Assembly: GCA_017623435.1 (NCBI GenBank)
Contig: JAGAPD010000013.1
Span: forward strand, 1 to 64,000
Length of the DNA stretch: 64,000 nt
Reading direction: 5' to 3'
From: Clostridia bacterium
GTDB taxonomy: Bacteria; Bacillota; Clostridia; Christensenellales; Pumilibacteraceae
Under the pieces are notes generated by a model that saw only the letters and a program-made list of their open reading frames with translations, did no database searches and was not told the origin of the DNA. The position numbers were made by a program, and so were the translations under genes. Shown here in pieces: positions 34,549 through 41,734 of this stretch; position 1 is the stretch's first letter; each line of letters opens with the position of its first letter.

Positions 34549-34604
34549 GTCAAAAACGACGCTATTATGCTATCATAATAACTTTATACGAGGAAAAAAC
34601 GAAA

Positions 34605-35438
34605 ATGTCAACACTAATCTCTTATGAAAAGAAACTTTGCATGTCGCAACTCAACGTTACGCACTCGTCGATTGCAAGCCCGTTCTTTTTTGACGTAGGC
34701 GAAGGCAGAACGAACGCAGGCTTTATCTACGTGGTAAAAGGCGAAGTCGTCGTGCGTAGCGGAAACGAGCAACGAAAATTTTCAAAAGGCTCACTCTTTT
34801 ATCTGCCCGGCGGTATTCGTTATACTGCAAGATGGAGCGGTAAAGAAGGTATTGAATATTACGGTCTTTATTCCGTTGCAAAGCATTACGATACGATCGT
34901 TCCTGACGAGTTCGCACTTCAAGAAATTACTCCACCGTGGAAAAGTGACGGAGACAACGTGATTATCAAAATATTTTCTTTGATGGAAACGGGCGAAAGA
35001 ATCAATAAAGTCCGCGCTATCAGCACGTATTATTCCTTTTACGCTGATATGCTCTCCATAATGCAACAAGCAACCGTAAAACAGTTAAATTCCGCTTTAG
35101 TACGCGCCATTGAGTTGATTGACGAGAAGTTTTCGGAAGATATTCCCATATCGCATATCGCGCAAAAATGCTTTATAAGTGAATCAAGACTGTACCACTT
35201 GTTCCAAAACGAACTGCAAGTCACGCCCACTGCTTACCGCAACGAGCGTAGAATTTTCCATGCAACTGAACTATTAACGAATACCACGGATTCTATCGAG
35301 CAAATCGCTTTTAGCGTAGGCTTTCAATCAGTAGCACATTTCAGAGAAGTATTTAATCGCTTCACGGGGCTTACTCCCTCAAAATACCGCACGAGTTTTA
35401 TTTCAAATAAAATCAACGTCACCCAAAGTAACGACTAA
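34605..35438 (+). CDS. AraC-family transcriptional regulator
   Basis: This 277-residue regulator has an N-terminal cupin sensor (ARINAGFIY-like strands, GSLFYLPGGIRYTARW) and C-terminal double helix-turn-helix (ISHIAQKCFISESRLYHLFQ and IEQIAFSVGFQSVAHFREVF, then NRFTGLTPSKYR). The ATG at 34605 follows GAGG; an earlier in-frame ATG at 34539 overlaps the promoter. It is divergent from the oxidoreductase operon, which it probably regulates together with itself. Ligand unknown. Confidence 0.9.
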   Translation: MSTLISYEKKLCMSQLNVTHSSIASPFFFDVGEGRTNAGFIYVVKGEVVVRSGNEQRKFSKGSLFYLPGGIRYTARWSGKEGIEYYGLYSVAKHYDTIVPDEFALQEITPPWKSDGDNVIIKIFSLMETGERINKVRAISTYYSFYADMLSIMQQATVKQLNSALVRAIELIDEKFSEDIPISHIAQKCFISESRLYHLFQNELQVTPTAYRNERRIFHATELLTNTTDSIEQIAFSVGFQSVAHFREVFNRFTGLTPSKYRTSFISNKINVTQSND

Positions 35439-35441
35439 TAT

Positions 35442-35476
35442 AAAAAAGCGAAGACCTAATCGTCCTCGCTTTTCTT
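35442..35476. terminator. bidirectional terminator overlapping a stop codon
   Basis: AAAAGCGAAGAC (35444-35455) pairs with GTCCTCGCTTTT (35462-35473), one mismatch, with A and T runs outside. It ends the AraC gene and includes the last codons and stop of the convergent TVP38-like gene. Confidence 0.75.
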
Positions 35477-36334
35477 ATTTTTCTTTTTATTGATAAGGTA
35501 ATTTAATAGATAAAACGCAAACGCGGCAAACGCAATCAGGCCTATCCACACGGGAATTCCCCATCCACTAAAGGGGATAATTTCGCCAGTACCAAAGTAA
35601 CTGTAAAATGCTACCATCACGGGGCGCGTTATCGTCACGATCGTGATAAAAAACTTGAACGACATACTCGTAAGTCCTGACACCATACACAAAATATCGT
35701 CGGGAAAAAAGGGAAAAAGCATCATTATGATAAAGGGCACTTTACCCTTTTCAGCTAATAGCGCTGAATATTTCTTGGTTTTATCTTCGCCGATAATCCA
35801 GGAAACGAGCTTTTGACCAAACGTGCGACCAAGATAAAAGCAAATTACCGATCCAACTATCGTGCCCAGCGTGCTAACGATAAAGGACACCGTAGGCCCA
35901 AACAAATACGTACCGATTACTATCGTAACGGCGGCAGGTATGGGCAAAACTACTACTTCTAACAGCGTTAAAAGGAATAAAATCAAAATTCCCCAAATAC
36001 CAAAGCCCGAAATGTACTCCCTTATCGCGTTTCCATCCGAAAAAATCCACAGCAAATCGTTTATTTGTAAAGGAATATATACTGCTAGGACTACGAAAAC
36101 GACCACGTTTATGCAAATCAGCAGTTTATAAAGGGGCGTTTTGGTTTTCTTTATCGCCACGGAAAGAACGAACACGACGCAAGAAAGACTTAACGCGCAA
36201 TAATACAAGAGTGCGTTAAAATTTACGCAATATACGGCGACGAGCACCATATTTATTAGCGCAAGCACGGACGAAAGCGTTCTCGCCACGATACTGCTTT
36301 TTTGTCTAAACTCAGTCGTATCAGTCATATTCAT
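35456..36334 (-). CDS. TVP38/TMEM64-family (VTT domain) membrane protein
   Basis: This 292-residue polytopic protein has about eight hydrophobic segments. The VTT/DedA-like core includes GIWGILILFLLTLLEVVVLP, GTYLFGPTVSFIVSTLGTIVGS and the FPFFPDDILCMVSGLTSM motif. Relatives are implicated in lipid scrambling or undecaprenyl-phosphate handling; the substrate here cannot be inferred. Three extra N-terminal helices (about 18-100) precede the core. The Lys-rich tail is encoded within the terminator hairpin. Confidence 0.85.
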   Translation of the reverse strand: MNMTDTTEFRQKSSIVARTLSSVLALINMVLVAVYCVNFNALLYYCALSLSCVVFVLSVAIKKTKTPLYKLLICINVVVFVVLAVYIPLQINDLLWIFSDGNAIREYISGFGIWGILILFLLTLLEVVVLPIPAAVTIVIGTYLFGPTVSFIVSTLGTIVGSVICFYLGRTFGQKLVSWIIGEDKTKKYSALLAEKGKVPFIIMMLFPFFPDDILCMVSGLTSMSFKFFITIVTITRPVMVAFYSYFGTGEIIPFSGWGIPVWIGLIAFAAFAFYLLNYLINKKKNKKSEDD

Positions 36335-36359
36335 ACATTATTTTATGGAAAAAATTCTA

Positions 36360-36827
36360 TTATATTCCGATATTTGCGTTATTCATACGCTTTACGCAGT
36401 TATCAATTTCCGCGCGCGCGTGCTTATCACAAAGATTATTGTACTCGTTGTCAGCGTGTCCCTTTACCTTAACGAAGGTAACCTCGTGCTCACGCATACG
36501 GATAAGAAGGTCGTTCCATAAATCTACGTTCTTAACTTCCTTTTTGTCCGCAGTTTTCCAGCCTGCGTTTTTCCAAGCGTAAAGCCAACCGTTATTTATA
36601 GCGTTGATTGCGTAAGCTGAATCGCTGTAAACGGTAACCTTACAACGCTCCTTTAACGCACATAAGCCCTGAATTATCGCAAACAACTCCATACGGTTGT
36701 TAGTCGTCGCCTTGTTGTAGCCACTAATAGTTTTTGATATTCCGTTGTAAATCAGGATAGCACACCATCCACCTACGCCCGGGTTTCCACTACAAGCGCC
36801 GTCAGTATATATGTCAACGTTCTTCAT
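36360..36827 (-). CDS. rnhA: ribonuclease HI
   Basis: This 155-residue type 1 RNase H cleaves the RNA strand of RNA-DNA hybrids. Catalytic acids are visible in YTDGACSGNPG (Asp8), NRMELFAIIQGL (Glu) and YSDSAYAINAI (Asp), with the basic handle NNGWLYAWKNAGWKTADKK. Length is standard. It overlaps proC by 14 bases at its start. Confidence 0.95.
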   Translation of the reverse strand: MKNVDIYTDGACSGNPGVGGWCAILIYNGISKTISGYNKATTNNRMELFAIIQGLCALKERCKVTVYSDSAYAINAINNGWLYAWKNAGWKTADKKEVKNVDLWNDLLIRMREHEVTFVKVKGHADNEYNNLCDKHARAEIDNCVKRMNNANIGI

Positions 36828-37638
36828 TTTGCTTACTCATTTCCTCTGCTCTTAAAACCGATTTTCTTATTGCGCCCTTAACGATTTCTTCAAAATTATT
36901 GTCGTTAAGATAATTTACTCCCTCAATCGTCGTTCCACCCTTACTACACACTGCGTCGACCATTTCTTGCACTTTAACCACTTTTCCGTTTTGAGACGCG
37001 CATAAAACGCTCTCTACACTACCTAAAATGGTCTGAATCGCCATAGTCTGAGCATCCTCATCCGAAAAACCGTACTCTTTTGCACTATTAATAAAAGCAT
37101 TTATAAACTTATACACGAACGCAGGCGCACTTCCGCACAAGCCGGTAGTAACGCTCATATCCTCTTCTCGTACCTGCGTAGCCGTACCAAACGCCGTCAG
37201 CATTTTTACTACCGCTTGCTTTTCACTTTCGTTAATTCCCTCGTAGCAGTACGACGAACAGGACCTAAATATCTTTGCGTTAAGATTAGGCATAACCCTG
37301 ACGATTTTCTTCGCCGTGCCAGAAGTCAGTTTTTTAAGCGAATTTATACTCGTTCCAGCCATAATGGAAATTAGCGTTTTGCCCGTAAAGTCACAATCCC
37401 TTAGTGCCACACTTGCCGTTTGTGGCTTTACCGCAACGAAAATATAATCGCTTGCGCTTATAAGGTCAGCGTTACTTTTCATAACGACCAGCCCAGATTC
37501 CTTCGCTTTTGCAATTTTTTGCTCGTCCGTATCAAAAACGGCAACGTCAAAGCACTCTTCTTCGTTATTTACGAGCGCGGAAACGATTGCTTGCGCCATA
37601 TTTCCGTATCCAATAAAGCCAACTGTATAATTTTTCAT
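36814..37638 (-). CDS. proC: pyrroline-5-carboxylate reductase
   Basis: This 274-residue enzyme performs the final step of proline synthesis, NAD(P)H reduction of P5C. The Rossmann signature GFIGYGNMAQAI opens the protein. The dimerisation helices carry VTTGLCGSAPAFVYKF and the C-terminal signature VCSKGGTTIEGVNYL. AGGAG precedes the ATG. proA and proB are not in this window. Confidence 0.96.
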   Translation of the reverse strand: MKNYTVGFIGYGNMAQAIVSALVNNEEECFDVAVFDTDEQKIAKAKESGLVVMKSNADLISASDYIFVAVKPQTASVALRDCDFTGKTLISIMAGTSINSLKKLTSGTAKKIVRVMPNLNAKIFRSCSSYCYEGINESEKQAVVKMLTAFGTATQVREEDMSVTTGLCGSAPAFVYKFINAFINSAKEYGFSDEDAQTMAIQTILGSVESVLCASQNGKVVKVQEMVDAVCSKGGTTIEGVNYLNDNNFEEIVKGAIRKSVLRAEEMSKQNEER

Positions 37639-37657
37639 AAAAACTCCTGTTTTTCGT

Positions 37658-37686
37658 TTGACTATTTTGTTTTTTTTGTATATAAT
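37658..37686 (+). promoter_or_regulatory. promoter of tRNA-Trp and the downstream array
   Basis: TTGACT (37658-37663), a 17-base spacer and TATAAT (37681-37686), about 15 bases before the tRNA. Confidence 0.85.
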
Positions 37687-37701
37687 AAATGGGTACTTTC
37701 A

Positions 37702-37776
37702 AGGGGAGTGGCTCAACGGTAGAGTAGCGGTCTCCAAAACCGTAGGTTGCGTGTTCGAATCGCGTCTACCCTGCCA
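37702..37776 (+). tRNA. tRNA-Trp (CCA)
   Basis: The cloverleaf has the anticodon loop CTCCAAA with CCA, and the 3' CCA is encoded. The acceptor AGGGGAG faces CTACCCT, leaving one mismatch (G5 with A68). The duplicated 3' end about 139 bases downstream has CTCCCCT, which would pair fully. It is followed by three terminator-hairpin units. Confidence 0.93.
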
Positions 37777-37778
37777 AA

Positions 37779-37815
37779 AACTACTGAACAAATTTATTTG
37801 TTCGGTAGTTTTTTT
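37779..37815 (+). terminator. array terminator 1 (tRNA-Trp terminator)
   Basis: AACTACTGAACAAA pairs with TTTGTTCGGTAGTT, with one G-U, and is followed by a T run. Confidence 0.9.
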
Positions 37816-37818
37816 GTT

Positions 37819-37911
37819 GTGGGAGCAAGTTTCGTCGTTTGCAGAATGCAAATGTTCGCGGTCGCGTTAGCTACCAAGGGAAACGAAGTTTCCTGCCCTC
37901 GCGTCTCCCCT
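37819..37911 (+). ncRNA. array unit 1 structured domain (candidate RNA)
   Basis: GGGAG (37821-37825) can close with CTCCC (37905-37909) around three small hairpins. The second hairpin has a mismatch here (GGTCGC with GCTACC). The 3' end CGCGTCTCCCCTGCCA copies the tRNA-Trp 3' end. Confidence 0.4.
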
Positions 37912-37917
37912 GCCAAA

Positions 37918-37955
37918 AACTACTGAACAAGTTTTACTTGTTCGGTAGTTTTTTT
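37918..37955 (+). terminator. array terminator 2
   Basis: AACTACTGAACAAGT pairs with ACTTGTTCGGTAGTT, followed by seven T. Confidence 0.9.
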
Positions 37956-37958
37956 ACT

Positions 37959-38067
37959 GTGGGAGTAAGATTCGTCGTTTGCAGAATGCAAATGTTCGCG
38001 GTCGCGTTATAGCGACCAAGGGAAACGAAGTTTCCTGCTATCGCGTCAAACTATTGCCTATTCCCAC
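37959..38067 (+). ncRNA. array unit 2 structured domain (candidate RNA)
   Basis: The outer stem GTGGGAGTA (37959-37967) pairs with TATTCCCAC (38059-38067) over nine bases with one G-U. It encloses the three small hairpins; hairpin 2 has the longer loop GTTATA. Confidence 0.45.
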
Positions 38068-38074
38068 TTTTTCC

Positions 38075-38112
38075 AACTACTGAACAAGTTTTACTTGTTC
38101 GGTAGTTTTTTT
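38075..38112 (+). terminator. array terminator 3
   Basis: Same hairpin as terminator 2, identical in both arms, followed by a T run. Confidence 0.9.
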
Positions 38113-38115
38113 GTT

Positions 38116-38222
38116 GTGGGAGCAAGATTCGTCGTTTGCAGAATGCAAACGTTCGCGGTCGCGTTAGCGACCAAGGGAAACGAGGTTTCCTGCCCTCGCG
38201 TCAAACAATCATCCATTTCCAC
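38116..38222 (+). ncRNA. array unit 3 structured domain (candidate RNA)
   Basis: The outer stem GTGGGA (38116-38121) pairs with TTCCAC (38217-38222), with G-U replacing the G-C of unit 2. The three hairpins are TTTGCA/TGCAAA, GGTCGC/GCGACC and GGAAAC/GTTTCC, all fully paired. Confidence 0.45.
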
Positions 38223-38230
38223 TTGTTTCC

Positions 38231-38265
38231 AACTACTGAACAAATTTTTTTGTTCGGTAGTTTTT
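38231..38265 (+). terminator. array terminator 4 (last copy)
   Basis: AACTACTGAACAAA pairs with TTTGTTCGGTAGTT, followed by five T. It ends eight bases before the convergent DUF2310 gene stop. Confidence 0.85.
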
Positions 38266-38272
38266 ACTAAGG

Positions 38273-39046
38273 TTATATCACATCATCGTCAAAATCGTAC
38301 GAAAGAGCGCAATTTTCACAAACGTCTATTTTGCAGTTGTTGGAAAATTCTACGCGTTTCATTACGTTTCCACATTTAGGACAAACGTGAATTTGTTTAT
38401 TGCCAACCTTCTCTACTTTTATTTTCTTACCGTAATCACAGGATAAATGATAATACACGGGATAACCAAGTCGCTTTGACAAATATTTTGCTATCTCAAT
38501 CCCCTGCTTGTTTACTGCCGAATCAAAGTTTACACGCTGATTTCCAGTATAGCGGTCACTAATGCAATTTAACCACAAAGTATCTATTGCCGAATAGTTT
38601 TGTTGCCACGTCAAAACATCGCTATAATCCGCACTATTTTCTGGGTACGGTAATTCATAAAGCGCAATAGGCTTACCGCAATTACAGCACGTAAATACGC
38701 TATCAATATCAGTATTATACGTTTGCATTTCTATTGCATCTCTATTTGCACACGAACAATACTCCTGACTTTCAATATTTACACCAATATCCTCTTCGCT
38801 TAAAGTAAAATATTCTAAAACTTTTTCCCTAACGCTCTTTACGTAAATACTATCGTACTTTTCGCTCAAAGAATCTTTTTTAGGTGTCGTAACGTATAAA
38901 CGGTAATTCTTGTTTTTGATAACTTTATAATCTTTTAATATTTGTCCGTTACATTCTAAAATATAAACGAATTGCCAAATCAAATCAACGATTTTATTAT
39001 CTATTGATATTTCTTTTGGTAATAATTCAATAGTTTTATAATACAT
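38273..39046 (-). CDS. DUF2310-family Zn-ribbon protein
   Basis: This 257-residue protein has two cysteine pairs typical of zinc ribbons: CSCANRD with CCNCGKPIALYELPYPE in the middle, and CPKCGNVMK with CENCALSYDFDDD at the C-terminus. The pattern fits the DUF2310 family, described as possibly nucleic-acid-binding, function unknown. The ATG at 39046 has GGAG seven bases upstream, and I reject the TTG four codons earlier. It is the first gene beyond the tRNA-Trp array, convergent with it. Confidence 0.75.
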   Translation of the reverse strand: MYYKTIELLPKEISIDNKIVDLIWQFVYILECNGQILKDYKVIKNKNYRLYVTTPKKDSLSEKYDSIYVKSVREKVLEYFTLSEEDIGVNIESQEYCSCANRDAIEMQTYNTDIDSVFTCCNCGKPIALYELPYPENSADYSDVLTWQQNYSAIDTLWLNCISDRYTGNQRVNFDSAVNKQGIEIAKYLSKRLGYPVYYHLSCDYGKKIKVEKVGNKQIHVCPKCGNVMKRVEFSNNCKIDVCENCALSYDFDDDVI

Positions 39047-39097
39047 AATTATCTCCAAAACAAAAAGCGCCTATGAGCAACACCGCTGTCTACAATA

Positions 39098-39469
39098 TTA
39101 TTTCAAATAAAATATTCTCGTGTTACCGCCTTCCACTTCTTCTTTTATTATAGAAAAACATTTCCCAACGATAATTACCGGTGCATACGCATTTTCCGCA
39201 CAGGAAAACGCATCAGAAAGTGACGTAATCGTTCCGTCTTTATTGCCAGCAGAAATAACGTAAACGCTTTGGTCTGTTTCGTGAATATCGGCAAAGTTAG
39301 TAACGACTTGTTTATTCACTCCTTTTTTCAAAATGTTTTCTACGTTATGTGAAAAACGCGAAATAGCCGTTTCTCTCTTCTTTGGCGAGCCTAACTCAAA
39401 AACAAAACGCTCTTGCTTTTCCTTAATAATATAATCAGTAATAAATTTTTGTTCAATCTCGTTATGCAT
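39098..39469 (-). CDS. conserved-looking protein of unknown function
   Basis: This 123-residue soluble protein has no membrane segment or obvious domain. It contains RFVFELGSPKKRETAISRFSHN, a Lys-rich stretch and IIVGKCFSIIKEEVEGGNTRIFYLK near the C-terminus. I do not recognise a family with confidence. The start at 39469 (MHNEIEQKF) is preferred over the TTG four codons upstream. It lies 17 bases after the MBL-fold gene, so the two are probably cotranscribed. Confidence 0.6.
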   Translation of the reverse strand: MHNEIEQKFITDYIIKEKQERFVFELGSPKKRETAISRFSHNVENILKKGVNKQVVTNFADIHETDQSVYVISAGNKDGTITSLSDAFSCAENAYAPVIIVGKCFSIIKEEVEGGNTRIFYLK

Positions 39470-39486
39470 TTTAATTACCAACTTAA

Positions 39487-40353
39487 TTAAAGCTTAATAA
39501 CGTTCGTTCCGTCTTTAGTTACGTAATGCGTCTTAACGCCTAAAATTTCCATCCATTTACGAGTTACCGTCGTTCCATACATGCGCTCACGTTGCATGCT
39601 GCGTAATTTTTTTCTATCAGCAAGATAGTAAGGAATTTCAGGCTCGTTATACAACCAATCAGCACAACACCACATACACACGTCGGGCATAATAGCCGCG
39701 TAAACTTCCATTCCTACGTTACCGTGTCCGTGATGAGCCATTTGAACGATATCAGACTTTAATAAATGACGCGATTCCTCATACAAAACGTCGCCACCCT
39801 CTGGACCAAGATCGCCAAGAAACAAAACTTTCTTATTCGGCGTAGTAACGCTGAACACAAGCGAAGAATCGTTCATCAGATTAGAAAACAATCCGTCGTG
39901 GTAACTATAGATAAAATCAATATGACATTCGTCAATATCAATGCTTTCTCCTTGCTTGACGACTTGCGTAATTTCCGCTATTTGTGGCTCTAACGTAACC
40001 CACTCAGCAAGCACTTCATCCAGTTCGATATTAAAGTATTCCACGTCAGGAACGTCCGTTCTACCCTTTAATTCGTGATACGGCGGAAAACAATAATAAA
40101 TTTTTTCGACGTCAAAATCCGCCAAGCGATTGCGCTTGATTTCATCCATAATTCCGCTTATATGATCGTCGTGAGCGTGCGTTAAAATCCAAGCTGAAAC
40201 GTGCCTACCGCCAACGTATTGTTTCAGCAGGGGCATATCTTCAGGTCTGCCACCGTCGATAATAATTACGTTATCAGCTTTCGTAACCAGAACGAAACTC
40301 ATCATAAATTTGCTCGTTTCGGTAATTTGATACAGTAGTGTGTCGTTATTCAT
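39487..40353 (-). CDS. MBL-fold metallo-hydrolase
   Basis: This 288-residue protein has the metal-binding THAHDDHISG (HxHxDH) near residue 60, then LFLGDLGPEGGDVLYE and MAHHGHGNVGME, which supply further ligands. The pattern resembles ComEC/Rec2-type MBL domains, but membrane segments are absent. Substrate unknown. The ATG at 40353 has AAGGATGG at proper spacing; the ATG three codons earlier overlaps that ribosome site. Confidence 0.8.
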   Translation of the reverse strand: MNNDTLLYQITETSKFMMSFVLVTKADNVIIIDGGRPEDMPLLKQYVGGRHVSAWILTHAHDDHISGIMDEIKRNRLADFDVEKIYYCFPPYHELKGRTDVPDVEYFNIELDEVLAEWVTLEPQIAEITQVVKQGESIDIDECHIDFIYSYHDGLFSNLMNDSSLVFSVTTPNKKVLFLGDLGPEGGDVLYEESRHLLKSDIVQMAHHGHGNVGMEVYAAIMPDVCMWCCADWLYNEPEIPYYLADRKKLRSMQRERMYGTTVTRKWMEILGVKTHYVTKDGTNVIKL

Positions 40354-40387
40354 AATGTCCATCCTTTTATTAAAAATTTAAGGCGAC

Positions 40388-40485
40388 GTCACAATAGATG
40401 ACTGATTAGCAATTTTGCGATTTGATAAGAAAATAAGTTGGTTTACGTAGAATTTTTCCATCAAAAATCAGTCAGATCTTGTGAC
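40388..40485. repeat. 98-base segment with 18-base inverted ends
   Basis: GTCACAATAGATGACTGA (40388-40405) and TCAGTCAGATCTTGTGAC (40468-40485) are inverted copies, identical in 14 of 18 positions with the differences central. The interior is AT-rich and without a gene. It could be a miniature mobile element or a long-range mRNA stem between the UroD-like and MBL genes. No clear target duplication is seen. Confidence 0.4.
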
Positions 40486-40494
40486 AAAGCCAAA

Positions 40495-41613
40495 TTAAAA
40501 AGCCATTCGTTTGTGGGGAGTTTTTTTCGTTATAGGCTCTCTGCCTAAAATTTCACGCGCGGTGTTTACGTAATATTTGTAGTTTTCAAGAGGCGTACCG
40601 TTAGGAATGCGGTGATCAAGCCCAAAAACCGTGCCTTTATGCATAAAAGGTTGCAATTTGTATTCAAGCTCGTTACGGATTTTCTGTTTCGTACCGCGCA
40701 AAACGTGCTTGTCAATTCCGCCTTTAACGCCCAAACGCTCGCCGTATTTTTTTCTAATTTCAACGATATCCATACCGCCTGCAGGCTCGCACGGGTAAGT
40801 CACGTTAAGACCGCAGTCGATAAACGCGTCAAGCACGGGGTTCATATTTCCGTCGCTGTCCTGACAAAAAATCTTCGTCCCTTTTGACGAAAGCATATCC
40901 CAAACCTTACGATAATAAGGCTTGATAAACTCCGTAACGAGGTTAGGCCCGATCAGCGGGCCACTCTTTCCTGCCATATCCTCGTGGACGGAAAGCTGGT
41001 CGATAACTATTTTATCGCTGATACGCTCGTAAACTTTCATAGCCGTATCAGTAAGCGTATCCATAATATCGTGCATAAGCTCAGGATCTTCATAGTACGC
41101 AATACAAGCGTTGACTTCGCCCATAAGCTCACGTGGCGTGTCAAAACCGCCTTCAATCGCCGCAATGACGAGTCCGCCTTCATCGCGCTGGTACTTTTTA
41201 GCGCGTTCAACCTGATCCCAGTTGATACGACTTTCGTCAAACTGATACATGTGCTTGATTTTAAGCCAGCTATCCATATCGGTTACGGGAAAATCAAGCG
41301 GAAGGGGCAACGTCGCGTAGCCTTTGACTAATTTCATAGTTCTCCCAAGCGCGTCACGGGAAATGGTATACTGCGCGTTATCCTCGATAATTTGCGGAGC
41401 AAAACCGCCTCTTACTCCCGTAAAACCACCGCAACCAATCGTCGGCACGTAGTCAAAATCAAAAGCAGAAAGATTAATTTCATCCTCAGTTGCGCCTTGT
41501 GCTTTCCACTCTTCTTCAAGTCCGATAAGCGGACCAAAAAGCTCAACGAGCATCGGTCTGTCGATATCACCAAAAGTCATAAGGTCAACGTATTCCTGGC
41601 GAGTCCATTTCAT
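40495..41613 (-). CDS. uroporphyrinogen decarboxylase family protein
   Basis: This 372-residue TIM-barrel protein of the UroD/methyltransferase superfamily has SVHEDMAGKSGPLIGP, SSKGTKIFCQDSDGNMNPVLDAFID and VKGGIDKHVLRGTKQKIRN. It is not in a heme operon, and true HemE signatures are not evident. A catabolic or corrinoid-linked methyltransferase-like role is more likely than heme synthesis. GGAG precedes the ATG. Neighbours are an MBL hydrolase and sugar genes. Confidence 0.8.
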   Translation of the reverse strand: MKWTRQEYVDLMTFGDIDRPMLVELFGPLIGLEEEWKAQGATEDEINLSAFDFDYVPTIGCGGFTGVRGGFAPQIIEDNAQYTISRDALGRTMKLVKGYATLPLPLDFPVTDMDSWLKIKHMYQFDESRINWDQVERAKKYQRDEGGLVIAAIEGGFDTPRELMGEVNACIAYYEDPELMHDIMDTLTDTAMKVYERISDKIVIDQLSVHEDMAGKSGPLIGPNLVTEFIKPYYRKVWDMLSSKGTKIFCQDSDGNMNPVLDAFIDCGLNVTYPCEPAGGMDIVEIRKKYGERLGVKGGIDKHVLRGTKQKIRNELEYKLQPFMHKGTVFGLDHRIPNGTPLENYKYYVNTAREILGREPITKKTPHKRMAF

Positions 41614-41734
41614 AATTTCTCTCCTTATTTTAAACTGTAAAATAAGTATAAATCAAACGGGAAGTCAAGTAAAGCAAAAAAAGTACGGTTTTCTTTCCTT
41701 TTAATTACCGAGTAGAAAGAAAACCATATATTTT

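Larger units (their letters stand above)
37779..38265 (+). repeat. tandem array of three terminator-plus-hairpin units
   Basis: Units begin at 37779, 37918 and 38075 (139, 157 and 156 bases), with a fourth partial copy (terminator only) at 38231-38265. Each starts with AACTACTGAACAA...TTGTTCGGTAGTT and a T run. GTGGGAGYAAG, hairpins TTTGCA-GAA-TGCAAA, GGTCGC-loop-GCGACC and GGAAAC-GAR-GTTTCC, and a TCGCGTC tail follow. No reading frame spans the units consistently. This accounts for most of the 634-base gap between proC and the DUF2310 gene. Confidence 0.9.

Noticed and set aside
37658..37870. Open frames running through tRNA-Trp and the repeat array (also 38095-38379)
   Set aside because: They read through tRNA and terminator hairpins, and the repeat units do not keep one frame.
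37779..38265. CRISPR array
   Set aside because: Units are 139-157 bases, nearly identical throughout with no unique spacers of even length, and no cas genes are present.
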